Positions 26,686-35,561 of a stretch of DNA of 64,000 nt are shown here, piece by piece. The notes under the pieces were generated by a model. That model worked only from the letters and a program-made list of their open reading frames with translations, made no database searches and was not told the origin of the DNA. Every line of letters starts with the position of its first letter. Position 1 is the first letter of the stretch. This DNA is from Paraburkholderia piptadeniae. GTDB taxonomy: Bacteria; Pseudomonadota; Gammaproteobacteria; Burkholderiales; Burkholderiaceae. The position numbers and the translations under genes were made by a program. The stretch covers positions 227,968-291,967 of the forward strand of contig NZ_CYGY02000030.1 in the NCBI RefSeq assembly GCF_900007165.1. Direction: 5' to 3'.

Positions 26686-28140
26686 TCAGTTGGCGGCCAC
26701 GTCCGTCGAAGGCTGCGTCTTCGCGACGTCGCCATCGGCGGGCGCATCCCAGCCGCCGCCCAGCGACCGGTACAGCGCGACGGCCGCCTGCGCATGCTCG
26801 CGCTTCGCCTGATTCAACGATTCGGCGTCGCGCAGATACGCCTCCTGCGCCGCGAGCACATCGAGGAAGCTCGACGCGCCGCCCTTGTACAGTTCGTTCG
26901 ACAGGCGCAGCGCATGGCCCGATGCATCGAGCGCGCCGGCGAGCTTCGCGACCTGCGCATCGCCGTTGACGAGATCGCTGCGCGTGTCCTCGATGTCCTT
27001 CAGCGCGTTCAGCATCGTCTGTTGCAAGCCGAGCTGCGATTCGCGCATGCGGCTTTCGTTCTCGTCGATGTGCGCGGTGATGCGGCCCGCGTTGAAGATC
27101 GGGCTCGTCGCGCTCAATGCGACGCTGAAGAGGTTGTCGGTCAGCGTCGGCATGCCGAGATACGACGAAGCGAGAATGCCGTCGCTCAGGCTCAAGCGGA
27201 ACTTCGGATAGCGGTCCGCTCTCGCGACGCCCACTTCGGCCGCGCGTTGCTCGACGGTTGCATAAGCGGTGCGCACATCGGGACGGCGCAGCAGCGCTTC
27301 GGAAGGCAGCGTCTGCGGCACGCTTTGCGCGGGCACGGGAATCGGCCGCGCTTCGTCGATCAGCAAACTGCCGACGCTCTCCGGCGTGCGTCCCGAGTAC
27401 ACCGCGATCAGGCTCATGTCGTGCTGAATGTCCGACCTGATCTTCGGAATCTGCGCCTGCAAATCCTGCAACTGATTCTGCGCACGCGCAACGTCGAGTT
27501 GCGTAGAAAGCCCGTATTGCAGGCGCTCCTGTGTGAGCTTCAGCGCGCGGCTGCGAATCTGCTCGTTGTCGTTGATGATCTGCAATTGCGCCTGTGCCCA
27601 GCGCAAGTCGATATACGCAGCCGCCGTGTTGGCGGCCAGCGCAAGCCGCAATTCATCGAGCGCCGACTGGCGCCCCGTCACCTGCGCCTGCGCGGCGAGC
27701 ACCGCGAGCCGCTCGCCGCCGAATACGTCGGGCTGCCACGAAGCCGTCAAGCCCACGCCCGCCTGCTTCACATAGCCTAGCGGCGGCGGCGTGTTCTGGC
27801 GCTGGTACGCGGCCGTCGCGCCAGCGTCGAGTTGCGGCGCGAGCGCCGCGCGCTGCTGCTTCGTGATGTCCTGTGCCTGCTTCACGCGCTCGACGGCCGC
27901 TTTCACGTCGAGGTTGTCGCCGAGCACGATATCGACGAGCCGATGCATCGTCGGGTCGCCGAATTGCGACCACCATGCGTCGGCACCGACGGTGTCTTTG
28001 GGCGCATCGACGCTCCACGCGTCGGGTGCGACCGTCTTCACGGTCTGCGGCAGATCGGCGTGCGTCGCGGGCTGCACGGCGCACGCCGCAAGCGTCATCG
28101 CGGCAGCAACGGCAAGCACTTTGGCTACGATCGATTTCAT
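26686..28140 (-). CDS. NodT/OprM-type outer-membrane efflux lipoprotein
   Basis: A 484-residue outer-membrane factor of a tripartite pump. The lipobox is LAAC with Cys20 as the lipidation site. The mature protein has two TolC-like repeats; recognisable pieces are DAWWSQFGDPTMHRLVDI near 60 and LRLSNELYKGGASSFLDVL near 420. It forms the outer-membrane duct. It is the last gene of a minus-strand efflux set: fusion protein, MFS pump, lipoprotein, with 42 bp between the pump stop and its ATG. Confidence 0.93.
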   Translation of the reverse strand: MKSIVAKVLAVAAAMTLAACAVQPATHADLPQTVKTVAPDAWSVDAPKDTVGADAWWSQFGDPTMHRLVDIVLGDNLDVKAAVERVKQAQDITKQQRAALAPQLDAGATAAYQRQNTPPPLGYVKQAGVGLTASWQPDVFGGERLAVLAAQAQVTGRQSALDELRLALAANTAAAYIDLRWAQAQLQIINDNEQIRSRALKLTQERLQYGLSTQLDVARAQNQLQDLQAQIPKIRSDIQHDMSLIAVYSGRTPESVGSLLIDEARPIPVPAQSVPQTLPSEALLRRPDVRTAYATVEQRAAEVGVARADRYPKFRLSLSDGILASSYLGMPTLTDNLFSVALSATSPIFNAGRITAHIDENESRMRESQLGLQQTMLNALKDIEDTRSDLVNGDAQVAKLAGALDASGHALRLSNELYKGGASSFLDVLAAQEAYLRDAESLNQAKREHAQAAVALYRSLGGGWDAPADGDVAKTQPSTDVAAN

Positions 28141-28182
28141 GTCTGGTTTTCCAGTCGAATTCGTTGAATGGGCGGCGTGTGT

Positions 28183-29763
28183 TCAGTGCGCATCGGGCGG
28201 CGGCGCGGTATTGCCGAAAGGCCGCGAGAACAGCACGCTCGCGAGACCGACGACGAAGCACAGCGAGACGGCAAGGAACGTATCGGAGAACGTGAGCACG
28301 AGCGCTTCGCGCAGCAACAGCGCGTGCAGCGCACCGAGTCCCGCTGCCGCCCCGTTCAGCACATCGCCGCCGACCGCCGCGAAATGCGCGGCCTGATCGC
28401 GCAGCAGCGCTTCGATCGCGGGGCGTCCCGCGCTCACGTGTTCGTCGAGCCGTTCGTAATGCAGATTCAGGCGGTCGTTGAGCATCGTGCTGCATACGGC
28501 GATGCCGATTGCACCGCCCAGGTTGCGCATCAGATTGAAGAGTCCGCTCGCCGACTTGAGCCGCGACGGCGGCAGCGAACCGAGCGCCATCGTCACGATG
28601 GGCGGCACGCAGAACTGTTGGCCGATGCCGCGCAGCGCCTGCGGAATCAGCAGTTCGTGCCAGCCCCATTGATTCGTCAGCGGCACATACAGATAGCAGC
28701 CGACGCCGAAACAGATCAGCCCGAACACCATCAACAGACGCATGTCGACGAAGCGGGCGAGAAACGAATACGCGGCCAGCGCGATCAACTGGAAGCAGCC
28801 GACCGACAGCAGCGCGACACCGATCTGCAGCGAATCGAAACCGCGAACACGCGACAGGAACACGGGCGTGAGAAACACTGCGCAGAAAAGCCCGATGCCC
28901 GTGATGAACGACAACAGACTGCCGATGCCGAAGTTGCGGATCGCGAGCGCGCGCAGATCGACGATCGGTTCCTTCGCGGTGAACGCATGCACGAGGAACA
29001 GAAAGCCGCAGATAACGGAAATCCACGTGCAGAACAGAATCGCGTGATCGCCGAACCAGTTCTTGCGCGGGCCTTCTTCGAGCACGTATTCGAGGCAGCC
29101 GAGAAAGCCCGACATCAACAGGATGCCGGGATAGTCGCCGCGCTTGAGCAGCGACAGATCGGCATGATCGACGTTGACGAAGCGCGGCACCAGCACCGTC
29201 ACCAGCGCGCCCGGCACGAGGTTCAGATAGAAGAGCCAGTGCCACGACCATTGATCGGTGATCCAGCCGCCGATCACCGGGCCGATCGTCGGCGCGAGCG
29301 ACGCGAGTGCGCCGATCGTCGTCGATGCGATCAGCCGCTGCTTGCCCGGAAACAGCACAAATGCCGTCGTGAACACGGTGGGAATCATCGCGGCGCCGAG
29401 CGCGCCTTGCAGCGCGCGAAACAGGATCATCGAATTGATGTCCCATGCGAGTCCGCACAGCATGCTTGTCAACGTGAAGCCGAATGCGGAGAACGCGAAC
29501 ACCCAGCGCGTCGAGAACACGCGCGTGAGCCAGCCCGACATCGGAATCACCAGAATCTCGGCGATCAGATACGAGGTCTGCACCCAGGAGAGTTCGTCCT
29601 GGCTCGCGGACAGCCCGCCGCCGATGTCCTTCAGCGACGACGCCACGATCTGGATATCGAGCGTCGCCATGAAGAAGCCGAGGCACAGCAGCGAGAACGC
29701 GAAAACTTTGGTGCCCGTCGGCAGATCGGCGGGATTCGTCGGCACGGATGTGGTCTTGCTCAT
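28183..29763 (-). CDS. DHA2-family (EmrB/QacA) drug-proton antiporter
   Basis: A 526-residue inner-membrane pump with 14 predicted helices. Typical DHA2 features are DIQIVASSLKDIGGGL in helix 1, QTSYLIAEILVIPMSGWLTRVFSTRW (motif A region), and the second motif around PTIGPVIGGWITDQWSWHWLFYLNL. It exports hydrophobic compounds and works with the fusion protein encoded upstream and the lipoprotein encoded downstream, as in EmrAB-TolC. The distance to the fusion-protein stop is 22 bp. Confidence 0.94.
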   Translation of the reverse strand: MSKTTSVPTNPADLPTGTKVFAFSLLCLGFFMATLDIQIVASSLKDIGGGLSASQDELSWVQTSYLIAEILVIPMSGWLTRVFSTRWVFAFSAFGFTLTSMLCGLAWDINSMILFRALQGALGAAMIPTVFTTAFVLFPGKQRLIASTTIGALASLAPTIGPVIGGWITDQWSWHWLFYLNLVPGALVTVLVPRFVNVDHADLSLLKRGDYPGILLMSGFLGCLEYVLEEGPRKNWFGDHAILFCTWISVICGFLFLVHAFTAKEPIVDLRALAIRNFGIGSLLSFITGIGLFCAVFLTPVFLSRVRGFDSLQIGVALLSVGCFQLIALAAYSFLARFVDMRLLMVFGLICFGVGCYLYVPLTNQWGWHELLIPQALRGIGQQFCVPPIVTMALGSLPPSRLKSASGLFNLMRNLGGAIGIAVCSTMLNDRLNLHYERLDEHVSAGRPAIEALLRDQAAHFAAVGGDVLNGAAAGLGALHALLLREALVLTFSDTFLAVSLCFVVGLASVLFSRPFGNTAPPPDAH

Positions 29764-29785
29764 AATGGGCGTTGCATCCGTCGAG

Positions 29786-30901
29786 TTACGAAGCCGTGCG
29801 GGCGGAGTCGCGCGTCGTCTCGCCGTCGCCGCGCAGATGCACTTTCACCGTCGCGGAGAGACCCGGGCGCAGCACGCCTTGCATCTCCTTCGGCACCGAC
29901 AGGCGCACGCGCACGGGCACGCGCTGCACGATCTTCGTGAAGTTGCCGGTGGCGTTCTCGGCGGGCAACACGCTGAACGTTGCGCCCGTCGCAGGCGCCA
30001 GGCTCTCGACGGTGCCTTCGATGCGACGGCTCGATGCATCGAGATCGACGTCGACGGTGTCGCCGATCTTCATCTTCTTCAGCTGGTCTTCCTTGAAGTT
30101 CGCATCGATCCACAGGCCGCTCGCAGGCACCACCGTCAGCAGCGACACGCCGACATTCGCGAGCACGCCGACGCGCGCCGTGCGATTGCCGATATAGCCG
30201 TCGATGGGGGAACGGATCGTCGTGTACTCGACGTTCAGCGCGGCCACGCGCTGCGCCGCTTCCGCCGTCGCGACGCGGGCATGTGCATCGTTGATCTGCG
30301 CGTCGAGCACGCTCAGCTGACGTTGCGCCGCTGTCAACGCCGCGCCGCTGCGATCCACTGCGGCGCGTGCTTTCGCGAGATCCGCGTCAGCGCGCTCGAC
30401 GACCTGGTTCGATACGGCATCGTCCTTCACCAGTTGCCGATAGCGCGTCGAGTCCGAGGCGCTGCGCGTAAGCTCGGCGCTCGATGCGCGCACCTCGGCA
30501 GATTGCTCGTTGATCGTCGCGAGTTGCAGCGACTTCTTCGCTTCGAGTTCCGTCACGGCCGCTTGCGCGCTCGCGACTTCGGCATAGGCCTGCGCGAGAC
30601 GCGCATCGTAGTCGCGCGCGTCGAGGCGGATCAGCACCTGCCCCGCTTTCACATACTGGTTGTCCTGCACCAGCACATCGGTGACGAAGCCGTTGACCTT
30701 CGGCGCAAGCACGGTGACATCGCCGCCCACGTACGCATCGTCAGTCGTTTCGATAAACCGGCCGACAAAGAACCAGTACGATCCCGCCGCTGCGATCACG
30801 GTTATCACGGCGATCACCGCTAACATCATCCACGGAATGCTGCGGGTCTGTTTCGCAGCGCCAGCGACGCTCGGCGGTGCAACGGAAGGTGAAGTTGACA
30901 T
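29786..30901 (-). CDS. EmrA-type membrane fusion protein (HlyD family)
   Basis: A 371-residue periplasmic adaptor. One N-terminal helix lies at residues 24-45 (WMMLAVIAVITVIAAAGSYW), followed by the EmrA motif IETTDDAYVGGDVTVLAPKVNGFV, a lipoyl half, a long coiled coil (about 95-200) and a second lipoyl half (IRSPIDGYIGNRTARVG). It joins the pump to the outer-membrane lipoprotein. The frame upstream of 30901 runs through the marR gene and is not coding. No strong ribosome site is visible. The palindrome GTGCGTATGCAC (30910-30921) sits 9 nt before the ATG, suggesting direct repression by an adjacent MarR protein. Confidence 0.93.
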   Translation of the reverse strand: MSTSPSVAPPSVAGAAKQTRSIPWMMLAVIAVITVIAAAGSYWFFVGRFIETTDDAYVGGDVTVLAPKVNGFVTDVLVQDNQYVKAGQVLIRLDARDYDARLAQAYAEVASAQAAVTELEAKKSLQLATINEQSAEVRASSAELTRSASDSTRYRQLVKDDAVSNQVVERADADLAKARAAVDRSGAALTAAQRQLSVLDAQINDAHARVATAEAAQRVAALNVEYTTIRSPIDGYIGNRTARVGVLANVGVSLLTVVPASGLWIDANFKEDQLKKMKIGDTVDVDLDASSRRIEGTVESLAPATGATFSVLPAENATGNFTKIVQRVPVRVRLSVPKEMQGVLRPGLSATVKVHLRGDGETTRDSARTAS

Positions 30902-30909
30902 GTTTAGAT

Positions 30910-30921
30910 GTGCGTATGCAC
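30910..30921. promoter_or_regulatory. Candidate MarR operator before the emrA-like gene
   Basis: GTGCGTATGCAC, one base from the perfect palindrome GTGCATATGCAC. The same motif appears before both upstream marR genes (31414-31425 and 31926-31937). Its position 9 nt before the start codon fits steric repression. Confidence 0.65.
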
Positions 30922-30975
30922 TGAAAAGCGTTGAAAAAAAGCGCGTGAAAGCGCCGCTGCATGTCCTGCTGGGTG

Positions 30976-31419
30976 CTACCGCTTCGTCATATCGAACAGT
31001 TCGCCTCGCAGCGACGCGGCACGCTTCGTGCCGAAGCGCTCCTCGAATTCCTGCTGCGCCGCACGCCAATGCTCGCGAGCCTGCTTTAAACGTTCTTCGC
31101 CCGCCGACGTCAGCATCACGGTGAGCACGCGTCGGTTGCTGCGCGACGCTTCCGTGAACACGAGCCCGTCGCGTTGCAGCGGCTGGATCGCGCGAACCAG
31201 CGACGTGCGCTCCATCACCATCGAATCCGCGAGTTCCTTCATCGTCATCCACATGCGATACCGCAGCCGGCACATGATCGAAAACTGCGTCGTCTTCAGG
31301 CCGACGCGCGCGAGATGCCGGTCGTAAACCTGCGTCACGAAACGCGCCGCCTGCCGGATCGCGAAGCAATCGTCGTCGGGCGAGAACAGCACTTCAGATA
31401 CTTCGGCCTCTAAGTGCAT
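30976..31419 (-). CDS. MarR-family transcriptional regulator (first copy, proximal to efflux genes)
   Basis: A 147-residue regulator with a MarR winged helix: RQAARFVTQVYDRHLARVGLKTTQFSIM, recognition-helix region MKELADSMVMERTSLVRAIQPLQRDGLV, wing ASRSNRRVLTVMLTSAGEERL, and C-terminal dimer helices. ATG 31419 (or GTG 31425) is the likely start; the longer frame reaches into the second marR gene. The palindrome 31414-31425 overlaps its start codon. It lies 74 bp upstream of the emrA-like gene on the same strand. Likely a repressor of the pump, released by phenolic or other drugs. It is a paralog of the next gene (shared RQAAR, MVMERT and LQRDGLV). Confidence 0.92.
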   Translation of the reverse strand: MHLEAEVSEVLFSPDDDCFAIRQAARFVTQVYDRHLARVGLKTTQFSIMCRLRYRMWMTMKELADSMVMERTSLVRAIQPLQRDGLVFTEASRSNRRVLTVMLTSAGEERLKQAREHWRAAQQEFEERFGTKRAASLRGELFDMTKR

Positions 31420-31425
31420 ATGCAC
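31414..31425. promoter_or_regulatory. Candidate MarR operator overlapping the first marR start
   Basis: GTGCATATGCAC is a perfect 12-bp palindrome that contains the ATG of the marR gene (31417-31419). It suggests autoregulation. Confidence 0.65.
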
Positions 31426-31483
31426 ACCAATGAATCGATTTAGATCGAACGCGTCTTTCGACGCACCAAAAAACACAACGGGA

Positions 31484-31909
31484 TTACGACGACGTGAGGT
31501 TGAACAGTTCCGCCCGCAACGCCTTGGCGCGACCGCGGCCGAACTTGCCTTCGAACTCGTCCTGCGCGGCACGCCACGCGATAGCGGCCTGCTCGAACGT
31601 CTTTTTGCCCGCATCCGACAGGCTGAACTGATACGTGCGCCCGTCATGCGCCGACGATTCGCTGACCACCAGACCATCGCGCTGCAATGGCTTCAGCGCG
31701 CGCACGAGCGTGGTGCGCTCCATCACCATCGTGTCGGCGAGTTCCACCATCGTCAGGCCGCGCTTGCGCGCGAGCTTGGCGAGAATTGTGAACTGCGCCG
31801 CCGTCAGGCCGACCTGCCCCAGATGGCGCTCGTAGATCTGCGTCACGTAGCGCGCCGCCTGGCGCAGCGCGAAACAGTTGCAATCGTCGTGGGAAATGGG
31901 CTTGCTCAT
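31484..31909 (-). CDS. MarR-family transcriptional regulator (second copy, distal)
   Basis: A 141-residue MarR protein: DDCNCFALRQAARYVTQIYERHL, recognition region MVELADTMVMERTTLVRALKPLQRDGLV, wing SAHDGRTYQFSLSDAGKKTF and a C-terminal helix ending LFNLTSS. ATG 31909 begins MSKPISHDD, which fits the family; the frame to 31975 is extension. Palindrome 31926-31937 lies 17 nt upstream. It is about half identical by eye to the adjacent copy, so a tandem duplication is likely. It may form heterodimers or respond to a different ligand at the same operators. Confidence 0.92.
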   Translation of the reverse strand: MSKPISHDDCNCFALRQAARYVTQIYERHLGQVGLTAAQFTILAKLARKRGLTMVELADTMVMERTTLVRALKPLQRDGLVVSESSAHDGRTYQFSLSDAGKKTFEQAAIAWRAAQDEFEGKFGRGRAKALRAELFNLTSS

Positions 31910-31925
31910 GAAATGCAGTCTATAT

Positions 31926-31937
31926 GTGCGTATGCAC
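31926..31937. promoter_or_regulatory. Candidate MarR operator before the second marR gene
   Basis: GTGCGTATGCAC, identical to the site before the emrA-like gene, 17 nt before the marR start codon. Confidence 0.65.
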
Positions 31938-31990
31938 GCTGTCAAATCGCGCAGCGGCGTGCGGGTGAAATTCATTGTTGCAGCCGCTGC

Positions 31991-32890
31991 TCAGAGCGCG
32001 AGCACGCTGACGGCAACCTCGACGCGATGCGCGCCGCCGCCGAGTATCATGCCGCGCAGCAGCGACACGTCGCTGTAATCGCGGCCGATCGCGAGCGTCA
32101 CGTGGTCCATGTCGGCGAGCACGTCGTTGGTCGGGTCGAGGTCGATCCAGCCGCTCTCGGGACAATGCACCGACACCCACGCATGCGACGCGTCCGCGCC
32201 GATCAGACGCGGCTGTCCCGGCGGAGGATCGTTGCGCAAGTAGCCGCTCACGTAGCGCGCCGGCAGGCCGAGCGCGCGCAGGCAGCCGATCATCACCTGC
32301 GCGAAGTCCTGGCAGACGCCGCTTTTCATATCGAACGCGCGTTCGGCGGGCGTATCGAACATCGTCGCCGATGGCCCGTAGTCGAAGTCCGCGTGAATGC
32401 GGTGCATCAGATCGATCGCGCCCGTAACGATGGGCGTGCCCGGCTTGAAACTGCGCAGCGCATAGTCGCGCAACGACGGCCGCAGCGCGATATTCGGCGA
32501 CGCAAAGCAAAACTCCACCTGCGGATGGCACACGCCGCCCGCGCGAAAGCGCAGCGAATCCGCGACCGCTTCCCATGCGGGTGTCGCGTCGGGATCGAGA
32601 TGCGTCCAGCGCGGCGCGAGTTCGACCGTCGTTTCGCTGATCATTTGCAAACGTTCGTGCGGAGCGTCGAGCGCGAAATACAGCACGTCGTTGCCGTACG
32701 CGTCGATCCGGCTATGCAGATACGAAGGCGCCGGCTCGATGCGCTCCGTGTGCGCGACCACGCGTTGCCATGCGCACGCGAGCGGTCGGATCGTCGCGAG
32801 ATGCTGGGCCGTTTCGACGAGCGTCGAATAGTGATAGGTCGTGCGATGCGACACGGACAGCAAGGTCCCTTCACCCTTCACGCCCTTCAT
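31991..32890 (-). CDS. Small transglutaminase-like protein (module 2)
   Basis: A 299-residue protein with an N-terminal beta domain (SVSHRTTYHYSTLVE) and a transglutaminase-like core whose triad is Cys193 (KSGVCQDFAQVM), His236 (ASHAWVSVH) and Asp252 (DLDPTND). No signal peptide, so cytoplasmic. The ATG overlaps the stop of the ATP-grasp/alpha-E fusion gene (ATGA), showing translational coupling. It is the third gene of module 2 and a paralog of the 7639-8445 protein. Predicted peptidase or amide-exchange enzyme; substrate unknown. The neighbouring MarR gene downstream is separate. Confidence 0.9.
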   Translation of the reverse strand: MKGVKGEGTLLSVSHRTTYHYSTLVETAQHLATIRPLACAWQRVVAHTERIEPAPSYLHSRIDAYGNDVLYFALDAPHERLQMISETTVELAPRWTHLDPDATPAWEAVADSLRFRAGGVCHPQVEFCFASPNIALRPSLRDYALRSFKPGTPIVTGAIDLMHRIHADFDYGPSATMFDTPAERAFDMKSGVCQDFAQVMIGCLRALGLPARYVSGYLRNDPPPGQPRLIGADASHAWVSVHCPESGWIDLDPTNDVLADMDHVTLAIGRDYSDVSLLRGMILGGGAHRVEVAVSVLAL

Positions 32891-35520
32891 GACGACACCT
32901 GCGCGGCGAACGTATTCGCGTGACTGAAATAACGCGCGCTGATTTCATTGGCGGCCGCTGTGACGCTCATCGCGAGACGGTCGCACAGCGAAACCAGTTC
33001 CGCGTGCATGCCGTTGGCGTCCGTCGCGCACAGTCGTTCGAGCGACGGCAGCATGTTCGTGTGCGGCAGCAAATCGCTGAACGGCCGGTGACGCCCGCCG
33101 CCCGCGGCATTCGAAATATCGTCGAGCTTTGCGCACAGTCGCGCATACACGCCATACAGGCCGCGCGGATTGGTCGGCTCGATCACGAGCAGATCGAGCA
33201 ACGCGGGCACGTCGAAACGCCCCGGATACAACGAGCGAAACGTCAGCGTGCTGTCGAACAGTTGCAGCAGCAGATCGAAGCCGGCGGGCGTCGCGATCTG
33301 ACGCTGCATCGCGACGACGCGCAGGATCGACGTCATCGCCCACACGCGCTCGATATGGCGGCCCGCGAACATCAGGCGCCACGCTTCGTCGCGCGTCATG
33401 CGGTCGCCTTGCGAGCCGCTGATCGCGGCGAGCTGCGTCGCGAGATGTTCGAGCGCGTCCATCAGCGTGACGCGGTTGTAGCGCGCCTTGCCGCGCGACG
33501 ACGCATTCGACGACACCGCCGCGGCAGGCGTCAGCTCGTGCAGCGCGTCTCGGAAATCGTTGCGCGCAGCGAGCGTGATGCGCCAGTGATCGTTCGACAG
33601 CCGCCCGCGAATCTCGCCGCTCGCGCGCGCCTGGCTCGCGAGGTTTTGCCCGATGCTGTTAGCGCCCGCGCTCTCATGCAGATTCGCAACCAGCGTGCGC
33701 TCGAACGCCTGCAACGATTGTCCCGCGACCATGTCGCCCGATTGCACGAGGCCGAAATGCAGCGCGAGCTCGACGAGCGTCGAGAACATCGTGTCCGCGC
33801 CATTGCTTTCGAGCGAGCCGAGTATCAGCCGCAGCAGACGCACATTGTTTTCCGCGCGTTCGCCGTAACGGCCGCTCCAGAACAGATTCTCCGCCGCGCG
33901 GCTCGATACCGTGCGATGCTTGCGCGCGAGATCGGCGGGCTTGAGCGGCGAAGGCAGCAGCGTGAACGTCGAACCGGGATCGCTCGACAGCACCCACGTA
34001 TCGACGCTGCTGCCGCCGAACTGCATCGACACCGACGACTGCCGCTCCGCCGCGAGACGCGTGAAGCCGCCGGGCAGCACATGCCAGCCGCCGTTCGCAT
34101 CGGCGACGGCGACCGCGCGCAACACGCACGGACGGTTGCCGAGCGCGCCGTCCTCGTAGCGCGGCGTGCACGAATACGGCAGCGGCTGCTGGATCGTGAA
34201 CGCATCGGGCGAACGCTCGATGCGGCCTCGCCATTCTTCGAGCCGCTGCACGCCGCGCGCAATCCCAGGCGGTCCATCGGGCGATATCGGCGTGCGCGCG
34301 GGCCACGTCGGCTGAAGAAACGCTTCGTCCATGTTCGCGAACGCGTGCTCGCGCGCGGCGTCCTCGCCGCACCACCAGGTCGGCACGCCGTTGAGCAGCA
34401 ACGGCTCGTCGAGCAGCGTCTGCGCGATACCGGGCAGGAAGCCGTGCATTGCGGGCGATTCGAGAAAGCCCGAGCCCGGCACATTCGACACGATCACATT
34501 GCCCGCGCGCATCACCTGCAAGAGGCCGGGCACGCCGATCGTCGAATCGGCGCGCAGCTCGACGGGATCGCAGAATGCGTCGTCGAGGCGGCGCAGCAGG
34601 ACGTGCACGCGCTCGAGGCCCGTGAGCGTCTTCAGGTACAGCATGTCGTTGCGCACCGTCAGGTCCTTGCCCTCGACGAGCGTCACGCCCAGATAGCGCG
34701 CGAGAAACGCATGCTCGAAATAGGTCTCGGCGAACGGCCCCGGCGTGAGCAGCGCGATATGCGCGGCGCTGTCGGTCTTGTCCGGGTTGGTGTCCTTCGG
34801 CATCGTCGCGCGCGCCCATTCGGCGAGCGTCGCGATCAGCGTCGAGAAGGTCGGCGCGAGCCGGCTCACGCGCAACTCGCGGAACGCATCGGCGAAGACG
34901 TTGGATACGATCAGTCGGTTTTCCAGCGCGTAGCCGAGACCCGACGGCACTTCAGTGCGATGCGACACCACCGTCCATTCGCCGCTCGGCGCGCGCGCCA
35001 GATCGACGCCGATCACTTGCAGGAACTGGCCACCCAGCGGCACGAAGCCCTTCACGGCGCGCAGATAGCCCGGATGTCCGTAGACGAGCGCTGGCGGCAG
35101 CTTGCTCTCGCGCAGAAGCGTCTGCGGGCCATACACATCGGCGACGATCGCATTGAGCAGTTGCGCGCGCTGCTTCACGCCACGCTCGATCTGCGCCCAT
35201 TCGCTTTCGTCGATGATGAACGGCAGCAGATCGAGCGCCCACGGACGCGGCTCGCCCTTGTCCGCATAGACGTTGTACGTGATGTCGTTGTCGCGCACCT
35301 GCTGCGCGACCGATGCGCGCCCCGGCGCGAGACCCGCGATGCCTTCCTCGCCGAGCAGTTCGAAAAAGCGCCGCCACGGCTCGCGCAGCGCGCCCGATGC
35401 ATCGCGCAGCTCGTCCCAGTGGCCCTCGCGCACATCGAGCAGCGGCAACGCGCGCAGCAACGCCAGCGCATCGGGATGGCCCGCTGCCGCTTCGAACGGA
35501 AAGGTCGATTGAAAAGCCAA
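32887..35520 (-). CDS. Fused circularly permuted ATP-grasp/alpha-E protein (module 2)
   Basis: An about 877-residue protein joining a DUF404/DUF407 ATP-grasp-like half (residues about 30-520) to an alpha-E half (from about 538: SSRAAENLFWSGRYGERAEN). The ATP-grasp half keeps YFEHAFLARYLGVTLVEGKDL and VPSGLGYALEN, but the motif EDN of the module 1 paralog is SHR (186-188), and the Gly-rich KEVHGAGGYG loop is missing (FLQPTWPARTPI region), so it may not bind ATP. The start is unclear: the frame is open far upstream through the previous gene, and after that gene's stop (35562) only TTG 35520 or ATT 35535 occur, without a good ribosome site. Downstream overlap with the small transglutaminase is 4 nt. 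Confidence 0.85.
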   Translation of the reverse strand: MAFQSTFPFEAAAGHPDALALLRALPLLDVREGHWDELRDASGALREPWRRFFELLGEEGIAGLAPGRASVAQQVRDNDITYNVYADKGEPRPWALDLLPFIIDESEWAQIERGVKQRAQLLNAIVADVYGPQTLLRESKLPPALVYGHPGYLRAVKGFVPLGGQFLQVIGVDLARAPSGEWTVVSHRTEVPSGLGYALENRLIVSNVFADAFRELRVSRLAPTFSTLIATLAEWARATMPKDTNPDKTDSAAHIALLTPGPFAETYFEHAFLARYLGVTLVEGKDLTVRNDMLYLKTLTGLERVHVLLRRLDDAFCDPVELRADSTIGVPGLLQVMRAGNVIVSNVPGSGFLESPAMHGFLPGIAQTLLDEPLLLNGVPTWWCGEDAAREHAFANMDEAFLQPTWPARTPISPDGPPGIARGVQRLEEWRGRIERSPDAFTIQQPLPYSCTPRYEDGALGNRPCVLRAVAVADANGGWHVLPGGFTRLAAERQSSVSMQFGGSSVDTWVLSSDPGSTFTLLPSPLKPADLARKHRTVSSRAAENLFWSGRYGERAENNVRLLRLILGSLESNGADTMFSTLVELALHFGLVQSGDMVAGQSLQAFERTLVANLHESAGANSIGQNLASQARASGEIRGRLSNDHWRITLAARNDFRDALHELTPAAAVSSNASSRGKARYNRVTLMDALEHLATQLAAISGSQGDRMTRDEAWRLMFAGRHIERVWAMTSILRVVAMQRQIATPAGFDLLLQLFDSTLTFRSLYPGRFDVPALLDLLVIEPTNPRGLYGVYARLCAKLDDISNAAGGGRHRPFSDLLPHTNMLPSLERLCATDANGMHAELVSLCDRLAMSVTAAANEISARYFSHANTFAAQVSS

Positions 35521-35561
35521 GGTCGTATCGCGAATCTGTTGTTGTGGGTTCGACCCGTTGT

